DNA from: Bufo bufo
Lineage: Eukaryota > Chordata > Amphibia > Anura > Bufonidae
DNA: 64,000 nt
Direction of reading: 5' to 3'
NCBI RefSeq assembly: GCF_905171765.1
Contig: NC_053391.1
Span: 687,141,257-687,205,256, forward strand
Both the position numbers and the translations under genes were made by a program. Every line of letters begins with the position of its first letter. Position 1 is the first letter of the stretch. The notes beneath the pieces were generated by a model, which was not told where the DNA came from, did not search any database, and worked only from the letters and a program-made list of their open reading frames with translations. This document shows, one piece after another, positions 1-11,251 of the stretch.

Positions 1-4
1 TAGT

Positions 5-650
5 TTTTTCAGTTTTTGGGCGATTATCTTAAGTAGGGTCTCATTTTTTGCGGGATGAGATGACGGTTTGAGTGGCACTATTTTGGGGTGCATATGACTT
101 TTTGATCACTTGCTATTACACTTTTTGTGACGTAAGATGACAAAAAATAGCTTTTTTTACACCGTTTTTATTTTTATATTTTTACGGTGGTCACCTGAGG
201 GGTTAGATCATGTGATATTTTTATAGAGCCGGTCGATACGGACGCGGCAATACCTAATATGTATACTTTTTATTTATTTATTTAAGTTTTACACAATGAT
301 TTCTATTTTGAAACCAAAAGAATCATGTTTTAGTGTTTCCATAGTCTAAGAGCCATAGTTTTTTCAGTTTTTGGGCGATTATCTTGGGTAGGGTATGATT
401 TTTGCGGGATGAGATGACGGTTTGATTGGTACTATTTTGGCGTACATGCGACTTTTTTGATCACTTTTATTACCTTTTTTGGGAAGTAAGGTGGGCAAAA
501 TTTCAATTTCCTAATAGTTTTTATTTTTTTATTTTTATGGCGTTCACCGTGCGGGGAAAGTAACATGACCGTTTTATAGATCAGGTCGTTACGGACGCGG
601 CGATACCAAACATGTGTAGGGAATTTTATTTTTTTCATTTTTAATCAGTG
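5..650. repeat. Two diverged tandem copies of a ~356-bp unit
   Basis: The motif TTTTTGGGCGATTATCTT occurs near 14 and again near 370, followed in both copies by GCGGGATGAGATGACGGTTTG and further down by a GGACGCGGC motif (about 240 and 594). The two units are similar over about 300 bp with many substitutions. This forms the internal part of the TTAA-flanked transposon. Confidence 0.75.
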
Positions 651-710
651 ATAAATGTGTTTTTGGATTTTTACTTTTTTTTCACTTTTTTTCACTTTTT
701 TTTTGACCCA

Positions 711-1607
711 GACCCACTTGGTTCTTGAAGATCCAGTGGGTCTGATGTCTGTATAATACAGTACAGAACAATATATATTGTACAGTACTGTATTTTACTT
801 ACACTTTGTCTGAACAGATCACTGCCTTTAGCACAGATCTGTGCAGCACCATGGACAGCAGGATGCCTGAGAGGCGTCCTGTTGCCATGGGAACCTTCCC
901 CGTCTGCTCAGTAGTTGTCAGAACTTCGCAGACGGGGAAGGGTAAGCACAGGGCTGAGGGGGGCTGTCTGGGGGCTCTCTCCCTCTCCATCGGGGGGCTG
1001 CAAAGGCACAGCAGCCCCCCGATGGGAGAGGGAGGGAGCTCCCTCTTACTGTTAACTTTTTCCATACAGCGGTCCGTACGGACCGCTGTATGGAAAGGGT
1101 TAAACGGCTGACATCGCATCATCGATGTCAGCCGTTTATACCAGGGTGCCAGCAATGTGCTGGCACCCTGGTATACCCACTAGAGACCAACGATTATACA
1201 AGGGGAGGCGGGCGGGGGATCGCGATCCCGCCTGCCGCACCGCCCGCCTCCCGCACCGCCCCCACCGCCCACAACTCCACCCCTGCACCACCCGCCGGCA
1301 AAAAATCATGCAGGGGTGCAGGGGGGGGTGTAAAATATATATTTTAGGGACACTAAAGCTTCTGATCCCCGCGGTCAGGGCCCGCGGGGATCAGAAACTG
1401 CACAAAGCGCAGCAAACCGCAGGTCTGAATTGACCTGCGGTTTTCTGCGATCGCCGATGCGGGGGGGTCAAATGACCCCCCCCTGCATTGTTACGGGATG
1501 CCGGCTGAATGATTTCAGCCGAAATCCCGTTCCGATTAACCCCTCGGGCGCCGGAATACAGATTTCAAGTTATGACGTACCGGTACGTCATGGGTCCTTA
1601 AGGACTC
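711..1607. repeat. Chain of consecutive hairpins
   Basis: At least ten short inverted repeats follow one another: 711-718/735-742, 755-764/785-794, 982-1000/1012-1032, a near-perfect palindrome 1059-1096, 1101-1116/1123-1138, 1137-1154/1158-1175, 1362-1374/1382-1394, 1414-1425/1432-1443, 1461-1470/1473-1482, and perfect palindromes 1572-1591 and 1594-1605. Loops are 0 to 20 bases. It lies in the subterminal part of the TTAA-flanked transposon. Protein-like frames here are short and carry no recognisable domain; I do not regard them as genes. Confidence 0.85.
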
Positions 1608-1651
1608 GGGATCCATGCCGTACCGATACGTCCTAAGTCCTTAAGGGGTTA

Positions 1652-2622
1652 AGTAAGCTCCCTGATGCAAAGACCTTAGCATCCTTGTTCATTGAACATG
1701 TGGTACGTCTGCATGGTGTCCCTGAGAATATTGTCTCTGATAGAGGCGTTCAGTTTGTTTCTAGCTTTTGGAGGGCTTTTTGTAAAAGATGCAACATCTC
1801 TTTGTCCTTTCCGTCTGCTTTCCATCCACAGACCAATGGGCAGACGGAACGGTTAAATCAGGCAGTGGAGCTTTTTCTAAGGTGCTATGTATCGCATAAT
1901 CAACTCCTATGGGTGCGATACCTCCCGTTGGCAGAATTCGCCATCAACAATCAGGTTAATTCTTCCACGGGGGTGTCTCCTTTTTTTTGTAACAGGGGTT
2001 TACATCCTCGCTTTAGTTCTAATCCCTGTGTATCCTCACTCAACCCGCAGGCAGATTATTTTACCTCTAGACTGTGCACAGTCTGGGCACAGGTTCAATC
2101 GAACCTGGAAAAGGCCCAGGAAACCCAGTGTAAACATGCCAATAAGAGACGTTCCAAGGGGGTAAATTTTGTACTCGGCGATAAGGTGTGGTTGTCGACT
2201 AAAAATCTTGCTTTGAAACAATGTTCTAAGAAATTCTCGCCGCGTTTCATTGGACCATACAATATTATTGAGCTTATTAACCCAGTATCTTTTAGACTTA
2301 AGCTACCCGACTCCCTCCGTATACATGATGTGTTCCACAAGTCGTTACTTAAGAAATATGTGTCACCAGTTGTTCCGTTAAAAAAACTCCTCCACCTGTG
2401 GAGATTGAGGGTCAGGAGGAATTCATTATTATTAAAATAATAGATGTCAGAAAGATTAGAAATTCCTTTCAATACCTGGTCCACTGGAAAGGTTTTGGAC
2501 CTGAGGAGAGGTCCTGGATACCTATGTCTAGGATGCATGCTTCTAGGTTAATTACTAAATTTTACCGGGAACACCCTGAGAAACCTCGTCCACAATGCTT
2601 GGGTCCGGTGGCCCCTTTGTAA
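1652..2622 (+). pseudogene. Ty3/gypsy chromovirus integrase C-terminal part with chromodomain, broken
   Basis: This is the 3' end of a retrotransposon pol gene. Integrase inserts element cDNA into the host genome; the chromodomain guides it to chromatin. Visible are the catalytic Asp in IVSDRG (about 1732-1749), the catalytic Glu in NGQTERLNQ (about 1840-1866), the GDKVWLST and SPRFIGPYNI part of the C-terminal domain, and then a chromodomain (about 2405-2570) with the core YLVHWKGFGPEERSW. The integrase part is in the frame beginning at 1652 and the chromodomain is in a different frame, so there is a frameshift near 2380-2390. The 5' portion is displaced by the transposon ending at 1652. Protease, reverse transcriptase and RNase H are not in the window. 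The chromodomain places it with chromoviruses. Confidence 0.9.
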
Positions 2623-2633
2623 AAGGGGGGTAC

Positions 2634-3338
2634 TTTAACGGGACGCCAAAGGCGCACTCGGTCTCCCATCAGCCGCAGACCTGCTGCTTAGCTTCGGGAG
2701 CGAGGATCTGTGTTTGGCCTCGTTCCCAGGGCGGCTTTGCTAGCTGGGAGGCTCCAAGCTCCTAGGTCTGCCTTGAGCGCCGAGCTGATCACTCGGTGCT
2801 CGACTTGTCTGTCTGTCGGTCATGTGACGCTGGCCACGTCACATGACCCTTACTCCCCACTATAAATACAGACGGCCTGCTGGCTACAAGTTGCCTGTGA
2901 TTTTCGTCCTATATGCTGTGTACTTTATTGTTATTTAGCTACCTCTGGAATTGAACCTCGATCCGCCTCTTGACACCTCTTCTGCCTGCTCCCTGTACCT
3001 TGACGCTACCTCTCGGATTTTGACCTCGGCTTGTTTACGGATTTGTCTTTGCCTCTTCCCTTGTTCTGACGTGACCTCCTGGACTGACCTCGGCTAGTTG
3101 ACCCGCCTCGCCTTCTGTTTTTGTTCTATCTCTTGTCCGCTTATTGTAACTTCTCAGTGTCTGTCCTCTTCCCTGCTGTCTCTTTCTCTCTGCTTGCACT
3201 TAGTAGGTTAGGGACTGTCGCCCAGTTGCGCTCCGTCACCTAGGGCGGGTGGTGCAGTAGGCAGGGACAGGGGACCGGGTGGCAGCTCAGGGGGTGCACC
3301 TCCGCTCTATCTTGATTCCCGTGACTCTACCCGTGACA
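2634..3338 (+). repeat. 3' LTR of the gypsy chromovirus
   Basis: A purine-rich tract AAAAGGGGGG (2621-2630) lies just after the pol stop and ends a few bases before this block, as expected for the polypurine primer of plus-strand synthesis. The block starts TTTAACGGGACG (probably decayed from TGTCACGGGACG) and ends CCGTGACA. It contains a TATA box. Length is about 705 bp. The 5' LTR is outside the window, so LTR-LTR divergence and the TSD cannot be measured here. Confidence 0.75.
2861..2868 (+). promoter_or_regulatory. TATA box of gypsy LTR
   Basis: TATAAATA sits 228 bp into the LTR, preceded by a ~20-bp GC-rich inverted motif (CATGTGACG...CGTCACATG at 2821-2845). Position and sequence fit a polymerase II core promoter of the LTR. 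Confidence 0.65.
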
Positions 3339-3574
3339 TTTGATTCAGGGATTTGAAATACAACCATTTAAAATACAGCCATTTTGGGCAAAGAAATATT
3401 TACTTCAGGCCTACACTGGTTCAGGCCCTGTGAGATACTCCCTCTACATACAGGGGTTTGATTCAGGGATTTGAAATACAGCCATTTAAAATACAGCCAT
3501 TTTGGGCAAAGAAATCTTTTATTGAGGCCTAGTCTGGTTCAGGCCGTGTGAGATACACCCTTTACATACTGTCG
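3339..3574 (+). repeat. 118-bp direct duplication in 5' region of hAT-C
   Basis: The segment starting TTTGATTCAGGG at 3339 recurs at 3457 with few differences (period 118 bp). It lies between the gypsy LTR end and the hAT-C transposase start. The gypsy element seems to sit in the 5' untranslated part of hAT-C. Confidence 0.85.
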
Positions 3575-3631
3575 TTCTATTCTACTATTAATTAAACACC
3601 CATTTAGGGCAAGATCCTAAGTTCGAAAAAT

Positions 3632-6490
3632 ATGAGGAAAGCGTCAAATAAGGGATGTGGCCCAGGTCGTGGTGCTGCTGGTGGAGCTTCTGTTGCAGGG
3701 AGAGGATGTGGTCGATCTGTGCTAGCTACACGCACAAGTGAAACCCCTTCCTCAGGTGCGAGTAGGCGACAAAACCTGCAGCGGTATTTGGTCGGGCCTA
3801 ATGCTGCTCTACGAATGGTGAGGCCTGAAAGAGTATAGGCGATAGTAGATTGGGTTGCTGACAGTGGATCCAGTTCCTTCACGTTGTCTCCCACCCAGTC
3901 TCCTGCTGAAAGACTACAGTTGGCACCTGCAGCCGATGTCCATCAGTCTTTCACCTCACCCCCTTGCAAATCAGCCAAGCAGTCTGAGCCCTAAGTCATG
4001 CAGCAGTCTCTTCTGCTTTTTGATGACTCTGTTAGCAGGGTTTCCCAGGGCCATCCACCTAGCCCTGCCCCAGAAGTGGAAGAGATTGAGTGCACCGATG
4101 CCCAACCACTTATTTTTCAAGATGAGTACATGGGAGGACCATAGCAGCACGTCTCGGATGATGACGAAACACAGGTGCCAACTGCTGGGGCTTTCGAAAG
4201 TGTGCAGACCGACAAGGAAGGCAGGGGTGAAGACTGGGTGGAAGAAGATGTGGAGGACGATGAGGTCCCCGACCCCACATGGAATCAAGGTCATGCGAGT
4301 GACCTATGTAGTTTGGAGGAAGAGGTGGTGGTCGCACAGAGCCACCAGCACAGCAAAGGAGGGAGCAGGGTGCAAAAACGGAGCGGCCGTCCTCTAGACA
4401 GTACGCCTCCTACTGCCCACCACAGCAAGGGACCGAGCACACCAAAGCCAGCTCCAAGGAGTTCCCTGGCGTGGCAGTTCTTCAGACAATTTGCTGCCGA
4501 CAAGACACGAGTGGTTTGCACGCTGTGCAATCAGAGCCTGAAGCGAGGCATAAACGTTCTCAACCTGAGCACAACCTGCATGACCAGGCATTTAAGTGCA
4601 AAGCACGAGCTACAGTGGAGTAGACACCTCAAAAACCAAGAAAGGTCTCAGGCTCCTCCTGCTTCCTCTTCTGCTGAAGTCGCGGCCTCTTCATCCACCT
4701 CTGGAGTGACAGTGTCACCTGCCACCCCACAAACAGAGGATATGCCAGCAACACCAACACCTGGGTCACCAAGCATCTCCACAATGTCCCACAGAAGCGT
4801 TCAGCTCTCCATATCCCAAACGCTGGAGAGAAAGAGGAAGTTCTCCCCTACCCACCCGCGATCCCTTGCCCTGAATGCCAGCATTTCTAAATTACTGGCC
4901 TTTGAAATGCTGACATTCTGTCTGGTGGAGACGGATAGTTTGAAAGGCCTTATGGCAGTGGCTGTCCCACAGTATGTCGTGCCCAGCCGCCACTACTTTT
5001 CAAGGCGAGCCCTCCCTTACCTGAACAACCAAGTAGGGGACAAAATCAGGTGTGCACTGCGCAACGCCATCTGTGGCAAGGTGCACCTGACTACGGATAC
5101 GTGGACCAGTAAGCACGGTCAGGGCCGTTATATCTCCATAACAGCACACTGGGTAAATGCAGTAGCGGCTGGGCCTGAGGCGGATAGCAGTTTGGCGCAT
5201 GTCCTTCCACCACTGAGGATTGCAGGGCGCTTCAGTTTGCCTCCTGTTGCTTCCTCCTCCTACTCTGCTTCCTCATCCTCTACCAGCTCCTCATCCGGTC
5301 AACATAACACCTTCACCACCAACTTCAGCACAGCCAGGGGTAAATGACAGCAGGCAGTTTTAAAACTTATCTGTTTTGGGGGACAAACACCACACCGCGC
5401 AAGAGCTGTGGACGGGCCTTGAACAACAGACCGATGAGTGGTTTGTGCCAGTCAGCCTCAAACCCGGCCTGGTGGTGTGCGATAATGGGCGAAATCTCGT
5501 AGCAGCTCTGGGACTAGCCGGTTTGATGCACATCCCTTGCCTGCGCATGTGCTGAATTTGGTGGTGCAGAGATTCCTTAAAACTTACCCCAATATGTCAG
5601 AGCTGCTGCATAAAGTGTGGGTCGTCTGTGCGCACTTTCAGCATTCTCACCCTGCTGCTGCTCGCCTGTCAGTGCTGCAGCGTAACTTCGGCCTCATATG
5701 CGACGTGCCCACAAGGTGGAACTCAACCTTGCACATGCTGGCCAGACTGTGCAAGCAGCAGCAGGCGATAGTGGAGTTTCAGCTGCAGCACGCACGGGTG
5801 AGTTGCTCGGCGGAACAGCACCACTTCACCACCAATGACTGGACCTCCATGTGAGACCTGTGTTCCTTGTTGCGCTGTTTCGAGTACTCCACCAACATGG
5901 CCAAAGCTGATAATGCCGTTCTCAGCGTTACTATCCCACTTCTATGCCTCCTTGAAAAAACGCTCCTGGCGATGATGGAAGAGGATTTCATAGGGTTTCC
6001 GGCCAGTCATTCCCAAGTGGCTACGATGGTGGGTTCCTGCACCCACAAACCCAAGATACACAATTGTCCGGCCAGGCCACAGTTCTGGAGGATGAGGAGG
6101 TGGAGGATGAGGAGGAGGAGATGGAGGAGGAGGAACCATGTTCACAGCAGGGTGGCACCCAGACCAGCTCATGGCCATCACTGGTGCGTGGATGGGGGGA
6201 TACAGAGGACACAGACGATACACCTCCCACAGAGGACAGCTTTTCGTTGCCTCTGGGCAGCCTGGCACACATGAGCGATTACATGCTGCAGTGTCTCCGC
6301 AATGACCGCCGAGTTGCCCACATTCTAACTTTTCTTAACGGATTTGGGTGAATCCGCGGAGTGAGCACCGGGTCCTTGGAAGAGGTGGGGTGAGCCGCTG
6401 TACAGTGGTTTATTAGCACATTCTAACTTGTGCTGATTACTGGGTGGCCACGCTGCTGGATCCCCGTTACAAGGACAACGTACCGTCCTT
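3632..6490 (+). pseudogene. hAT-C transposase (BED-finger hAT), decayed
   Basis: Cut-and-paste DNA transposase of the hAT superfamily, first part of element hAT-C. In order: Gly/Arg-rich N-terminus (MRKASNKG), acidic region, BED zinc finger (WQFFRQF, then CTLC, then TCMTRHLSAKH; about 4470-4605), first catalytic Asp in HLTTDTWTSKHG (about 5085-5120), the CDVPTRWNSTLHML block (about 5700), and the start of the C-terminal catalytic part (DYWVATLLDPRYKDNV, about 6433-6480). In-frame stops occur near 3836, 3992, 4141, 5345 and 5852, with damaged sequence at 5348-5536 and a frameshift near 6060. The gene stops at 6490, where PLE-D begins. It belongs to the family of hAT-A and hAT-B but to a diverged subfamily. 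Confidence 0.9.
6319..6428. repeat. 86-bp insertion flanked by 12-bp direct repeats
   Basis: CACATTCTAACT occurs at 6319-6330 and 6417-6428. The equivalent sequence in hAT-A (about 53550) has it once and continues straight into CADYLVATLLD. The intervening 86 bp are therefore an insertion with a 12-bp duplication. The insert has no recognisable ends and no poly(A). Confidence 0.7.
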
Positions 6491-6743
6491 GGTATGGGTA
6501 TCAACGTTGGTCTTATATCGGTATTAATTTGTGTTTTTCACTCTGTTTTTTACACAGACTGTCGACCAATGGCCACTTTGGATTACAAAGCTAGAGAACA
6601 ATCCTGGCTTTCACAGTTGGACGCAGTTTTTTGTGAAATATTCTGAATGGGAAAAGGAGATACAGGACTTCAAAATGAAGAAATTTACCCGTGATCAAAA
6701 TGATGCACAACAGAAGAGGCTATATTAATGGAGAGGTATAAAT

Positions 6744-9255
6744 ATGGGTAGACCACAGAGTAGATCCTCTTCTGTATCATCAGTATCGTCACAGAATGAA
6801 GCTCAATCCAGTGTATCTCAATCTACACGGTTTGGCCGGAGCAAGAGAAAAATGGATTATGGACCAGGACCTGGAAAGAAAAGACAACAAGGTCCGGCCT
6901 TGGACAGCCGGCAGAGTGATTAGGATTTGAAGGTAATTAACCTTTCAACTCATAAACTTTCAGCTACAGATGTTGCACTTCTGGAACATGGCTTATCTTA
7001 TGCACCTAGCTCTCGCTTTGACCCTTTCACCGCTGTCAAGGACTTACATATGTTCGGACGATCTTTGATGATGAAGCGTTTGCATCATAAAGAGAAAGAG
7101 ACAGATACCCTTGATACCAGTAGGGAGCAAGAGGCCCTCCAAATTTTGGAGGAACTCCGGCGGGAACAGGAGGACACACCTATTTCTGATGTGCCCCCAG
7201 TTCTACGCAAAAAATCTACGAAATTTCCCCCTCTGTCACTATGTCCAGCGGTGGACCTATTTGTTAAATTGGTCACCAGGGACTTCAGAGACATACCAAT
7301 GTCGGTGTGTCACGACAATCTCACACCAGGACAGCGACAAAGTCTTAGGAAGTAGAAAAAATTGCCAGATGTGGTTTATAAACCGGCAGACCAAGGCCCA
7401 GGGAGTAATATGGCCCAGGGAGATGTATTTAAATGAGGCGTATAGGCAACTAAAGAACAAAACATGTTGCAAGAAACTAACTTTCGATCCCCTTTCTTCT
7501 TTTAGAAATGATCTGACAAAGATCCTGGATAAGGCCTTAGAATCAGACATCATATCCAAACAATTACATCAAGCCTTGATTGTCCAGGAACCAACAATAC
7601 CAACATTATATTTACTACCAAAAGTTCACAAAGATGCAGCAGCCCCCCCCCCCCCCCCCCAGGTAGGCCTATTATCTCCGGCCAGGGCAGTTTGGTAGAG
7701 AATATCTGTAGGTTCCTGGATTTTCATTTGAAGTCTCTGATGACAAATCTTCCATCCTATATTAGGGATACATCCTGGTGAAACTACAGGGAATATGTCT
7801 TGATAATGACACCCATTTAGTAACCTGTGACGTCGAATCTTTGTATACCAGCATCAGACATAGTAATGGACTTCAGGCCGTTGAGTTTTTCTTGAGGGCC
7901 AACAATGTGGATAGTAACATGAGGGTCTTTTTATTGCAACTTTTGAATTTTGTACTCACTAAGAACTTTTTTTACCTTCAATGGTTCCTTTTTCCTGCAG
8001 CTCCAGGGAACAGCAATGGGGGCGGCATGTGTGCCCTCATCTGCCAACCTGTTCCTGGGGCTGTGAGAGAGAGATTTGTTCATGTCAGACGGACACGTCG
8101 TCATGGACAACGCCATTTTTTGGGCGCGGTACATTGACGACGTCTTTTTAGTCTGGCAAGGAACTGAAGAACAGCTTCAAGGCCCTTAATAAAAACTCTT
8201 GGAACATCAAACTCTTATATGTATGTCATCGAGATAAAATTAATTTTCTGGATGTGACACTATCTGAAGATAGTAGTGGATATATACAAACCAATGTCTA
8301 CAGAAAGGACACTGCAGTCAATTTGTACTTACACACCTCTTCCTTACACCCTAGAAACACAATAAGAACCATCCCCACTGGACAATTCTTACGTATACGG
8401 AGGATTCGTTCAGATGACAGTACTTTTGAAAAACAGGCAACTGACTTGACAAATTACTTCTTAAAAAGGGGATACAGTCGTAGATCTATAAAGAAGGCGT
8501 ATTGCAGAGAAAGATCCCAGAAACAATCCGACCTGTTACAGGTGAAGGAACACAAGGCTGTGGATACGAAAACTAGGTACGTGACTACATATCATTCTCG
8601 ATGGAAAGAAATGAGAGATATTCTGGCCAGACATTGGCATGTGCTCCAGACGGATTCGATCCTGGAGAAATTTGTGCCTATGTACCCTTCCATTACCGCT
8701 CAGAGAGCGGACACGCTACGCTCAAATTTGGTAAAGAGTTATCTTGAACCCAAGCCTCAACAGATTTTCTCTGGGGACAAGGGCCCACAATGGGGTTTTA
8801 AACCCTGTGGGAAATGTGTAGCCTGTCCAAATATGGAACGGGCAAATTAATTTGTAGACTCAGGAGGCATGAAGAATTTTAAAATCACACATTGTATTAC
8901 TTGTTCTACCTCTAGAGTGATTTATTATGCCACATGCCCATGTCCAAAGATCTACATTGGACTCACGACCCGTGAACTTAAGGTTCGGGTACGAGAGCAT
9001 GTAAGGGATATTATTGCAGCAGAAAAGACAGAGGAATGGGAGGATCTTAAACCCATTGCAAAACACTTCAGGATGTGCCATGCGTGCAATCCAAGATTTT
9101 TGAAGGTGAGGGGAATAGATTGTATTAGGACGGATCTTCGAGCAGGTGACATATCAAAAAGATTGGCACAAAAAGAGAGCCGATGGATTTGGACCCTGGG
9201 GACACTCCGTCCAGCAGTTCTGAATGAAACCTTGGGCTTCTCTGCGTTTCTCTGA
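6744..9255 (+). pseudogene. PLE-D reverse transcriptase with GIY-YIG endonuclease, broken
   Basis: Penelope-like polyprotein: a telomerase-related reverse transcriptase followed by a GIY-YIG nuclease used in integration. A possible start is at 6744 (MGRPQSRSSS). Recognisable are PSSRFDPFTAVKDLH (about 6990), LYLLPKVHK (about 7606), RT motif A CDVESLYTSIR (about 7828-7860), LQGTAMGAACVPSSA (about 8000), RT motif C RYIDDVFLVW (about 8127-8156), a Cys-rich linker CGKCVACPN (about 8808), and the nuclease IYYATCPCPKIYIGLTTRE (about 8920-8976). The gene ends LGFSAFL at 9255. A run of about 18 C follows 7642. Stops near 6920, 7353, 7780 and 8848 and several frame changes make it non-functional. Confidence 0.9.
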
Positions 9256-10036
9256 CCATCAGGACCACCTACTGTGGATCCATTGTTTTTAATCTTAATC
9301 TTGAGTATTATTTTGAACATGTTCTTGTTTCTGTTTCTTTTATTTCGTCTCTCCTACAGGTTGCATTGGACCTGGGACTATTCGGTGTTGGGACCCCTTC
9401 GGCCTGGTGGCATAGTCTTCGTCAGGGGAATTTTTTCGAGTGTGCACATTTTTATGGTCTCTCCATAGAGGATTTATATATTTTGGCTAGATAGGATGTA
9501 ATATTTATTTATGTATCCTTCTTGAGGATGTTATATGTTACACAATTGCAGGATAGACAAGATAGGGATATAGGGACAATAGGAATACATTGGTTTTGTC
9601 ATCAAGCTACATTGGATGAGGGCTGGCTGTTACCGACAGCCTCCCCCCCTCTTTTTTTTTTCCCCAGTCATTAGGTTGAGTGAGATCTTCACTCTGGGTT
9701 GGGTGATTACTCCCTTCCCCTGTGGCTTTTTCGTCCCTTCCCTCTCCCTTTAGGAGACTTCACCATACACTATATAGATTTGTGATTGGCATGTTATCAT
9801 TGTTATTCCTTATGTAGTGTACCACCGGGATGGTGTTTTTTCCCTGCTGCTACTTCTTTTTAAACATAACGTCATGTATGTAATCATGTTATTTAATAAA
9901 ATTGACACAATTTTTTTGGGCTTCGATTCTTGTAGGTCGTTGTTTTGTTAAAGGAGCTGGGACTTTTTTGTACTTCACAATAGTTAACCCCCTTTATATT
10001 GCCGCAACATGTGTTGCATTGACTCATTGTAGTTTT
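9256..10036 (+). other. PLE-D 3' untranslated region
   Basis: AT-rich sequence after the PLE-D stop, with T- and C-rich stretches (about 9640-9660) and an AATAAA at 9894. No protein domain is visible. I looked for a hammerhead core (CTGATGA and GAAAC spaced closely) here and did not see one. Confidence 0.6.
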
Positions 10037-10072
10037 GGTATGGGTATCAACATTGGTTTTATATCGGTATTA

Positions 10073-11251
10073 CCCTGCTCTACCAAGTAGACAGGTTAAT
10101 TAATTTCTGTAATTTTTCTGTTACATTCTTGGGTTGACATTATACAATTTTAGATGTGAATAAACCCCTGCTCTGCATAGGTGACAGGGAATAAAATTTC
10201 TGAAATGTTTCTTTAATTGATGCGCACCACCTCCTTTGATTCAATGCTTAAACTTAAACAAGTTGTACCACATTTAAGCTTCAATACTTTGTCCCACATT
10301 TCCGCTATACTCTTTTGGCCAACATTTGCGCCTCAATAGCTTTTCCCACAATTCCGCTTGACTCTTTTGGCCCACATTTGGGCTTCTGTAATTTGTCCAC
10401 ATTTGCGCCTCAATAACTTTTCCCACATTTCTTCTCGATCCCAATTTTTTTAAATAAATTTATCTCCCTTAAATTTGGTCTCTTTTTGTCACGCTCTCTC
10501 TCCGGCCTGGAACCCTGATTCCCCGCCACCCGTAATCACCATGGTAGGCGCATAAAAGAACATCGAAAGTTGATAGAGCAGATATCAAATTGGATCATGA
10601 ACATCACGGGGACGTGCGACATGGTGTAGCAGTAAGTGTGCACACGCCTACACGAACTAACTGACAGGGGTCAGCCCCTACAATCTCTGGGTCTCCAAAT
10701 TGGGCACATGGCCTGAGCTTGCCCTTTACGCCTTGGAGGTGATGGCCTGCCCTGCAGCCGGTGTATTGTCTGAACGTGTGTTTAGCACGACTGGAGGGTT
10801 ATATTTCCCAATGTTTTGGGGTGTACCCTAATTTAAAAAAATATAAATACATTTTAAACCAAATAGCAGTGTAGGCTACCTCCTCCTCCACCGCCACTTC
10901 CACATCCACTGCCTCCTCAACCTCCTACTCCATATGGACCTGGTCCTCCTAGATCAAAATTATTCTTTTTTATTTTTACGTATTTTATGTTATTTAAAGT
11001 CATTTCCCTATCCACATTTGTTTGCAGAGCACTTGCCATGCTCTTAACCACATTTTAACGGCATTTGCAGCCCTCTAGCCCTTTCCATGACATTTTTACA
11101 GCCATTTTAGTGCTCAAAAGTTCGGGTCCCCATTGACTTCAATGGGGTTCGGGGTCAAGTTCGGGTCAAGTTCAGGTCCCAAACTCAAACTTTTTTCCGA
11201 AGTTCGGCTGAACCCCTCGAACCCGAACATCCAGGTGTCCGCTCAACTCTA
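10073..11251 (+). mobile_element. hAT-C 3' region and terminus
   Basis: The block opens with about two units of the ~92-bp repeat also seen at 54466-55165 (CCCTGCTCTACC motif), then a CCACATTTGCGCCTCAATA-type local repeat (10260-10430). At 10612-10830 there is a decayed copy of the transposase C-terminal domain joined to the 3' untranslated sequence by a deletion, as also at 63380-63600. The terminus (11100-11251) is TTCGGGT-rich and ends in CAACTCTA, matching the inverted terminus of hAT-B at 56533. The 8 bases after it (ctcaggac) would be the TSD; its partner lies outside the window. Confidence 0.8.

Larger units (their letters stand above)
1..1652. mobile_element. TTAA-flanked DNA transposon, non-autonomous, left part outside window
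   Basis: This block ends in TTAA at 1649-1652, and directly after it a gypsy integrase reading frame resumes, so the block looks like an insertion at a TTAA target. The inward end sequence is CCCCTTAAGGACTTAGGAC when read from the right. No transposase frame is present. TTAA target duplications are known for piggyBac and Kolobok transposons, and I cannot choose between them. The T-rich left half resembles an interspersed repeat I know from anuran genomes. The left terminus lies before base 1, so element length and the matching TTAA cannot be checked here. Confidence 0.6.
6491..10072 (+). mobile_element. Penelope-like element PLE-D inserted in hAT-C
   Basis: The element is bounded by 36-bp direct repeats (6491-6526 and 10037-10072; two differences), starting GGTATGGGTATCAAC. 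Inside are a broken RT/GIY-YIG reading frame and an AT-rich 3' untranslated region with AATAAA near 9894. hAT-C sequence stops at 6490 and resumes at 10073 in a 3' repeat region, so the 3' end of the hAT-C transposase gene is missing at the insertion site. Confidence 0.8.

Noticed and set aside
1685..2622. Chromodomain fused host gene
   Set aside because: The integrase catalytic motifs, a polypurine tract and an LTR directly downstream show a gypsy retrotransposon.
3632..6351. Domesticated ZBED-type host gene
   Set aside because: Several stops, an interrupting retroelement and matching transposon termini show a decayed hAT copy rather than a maintained gene.
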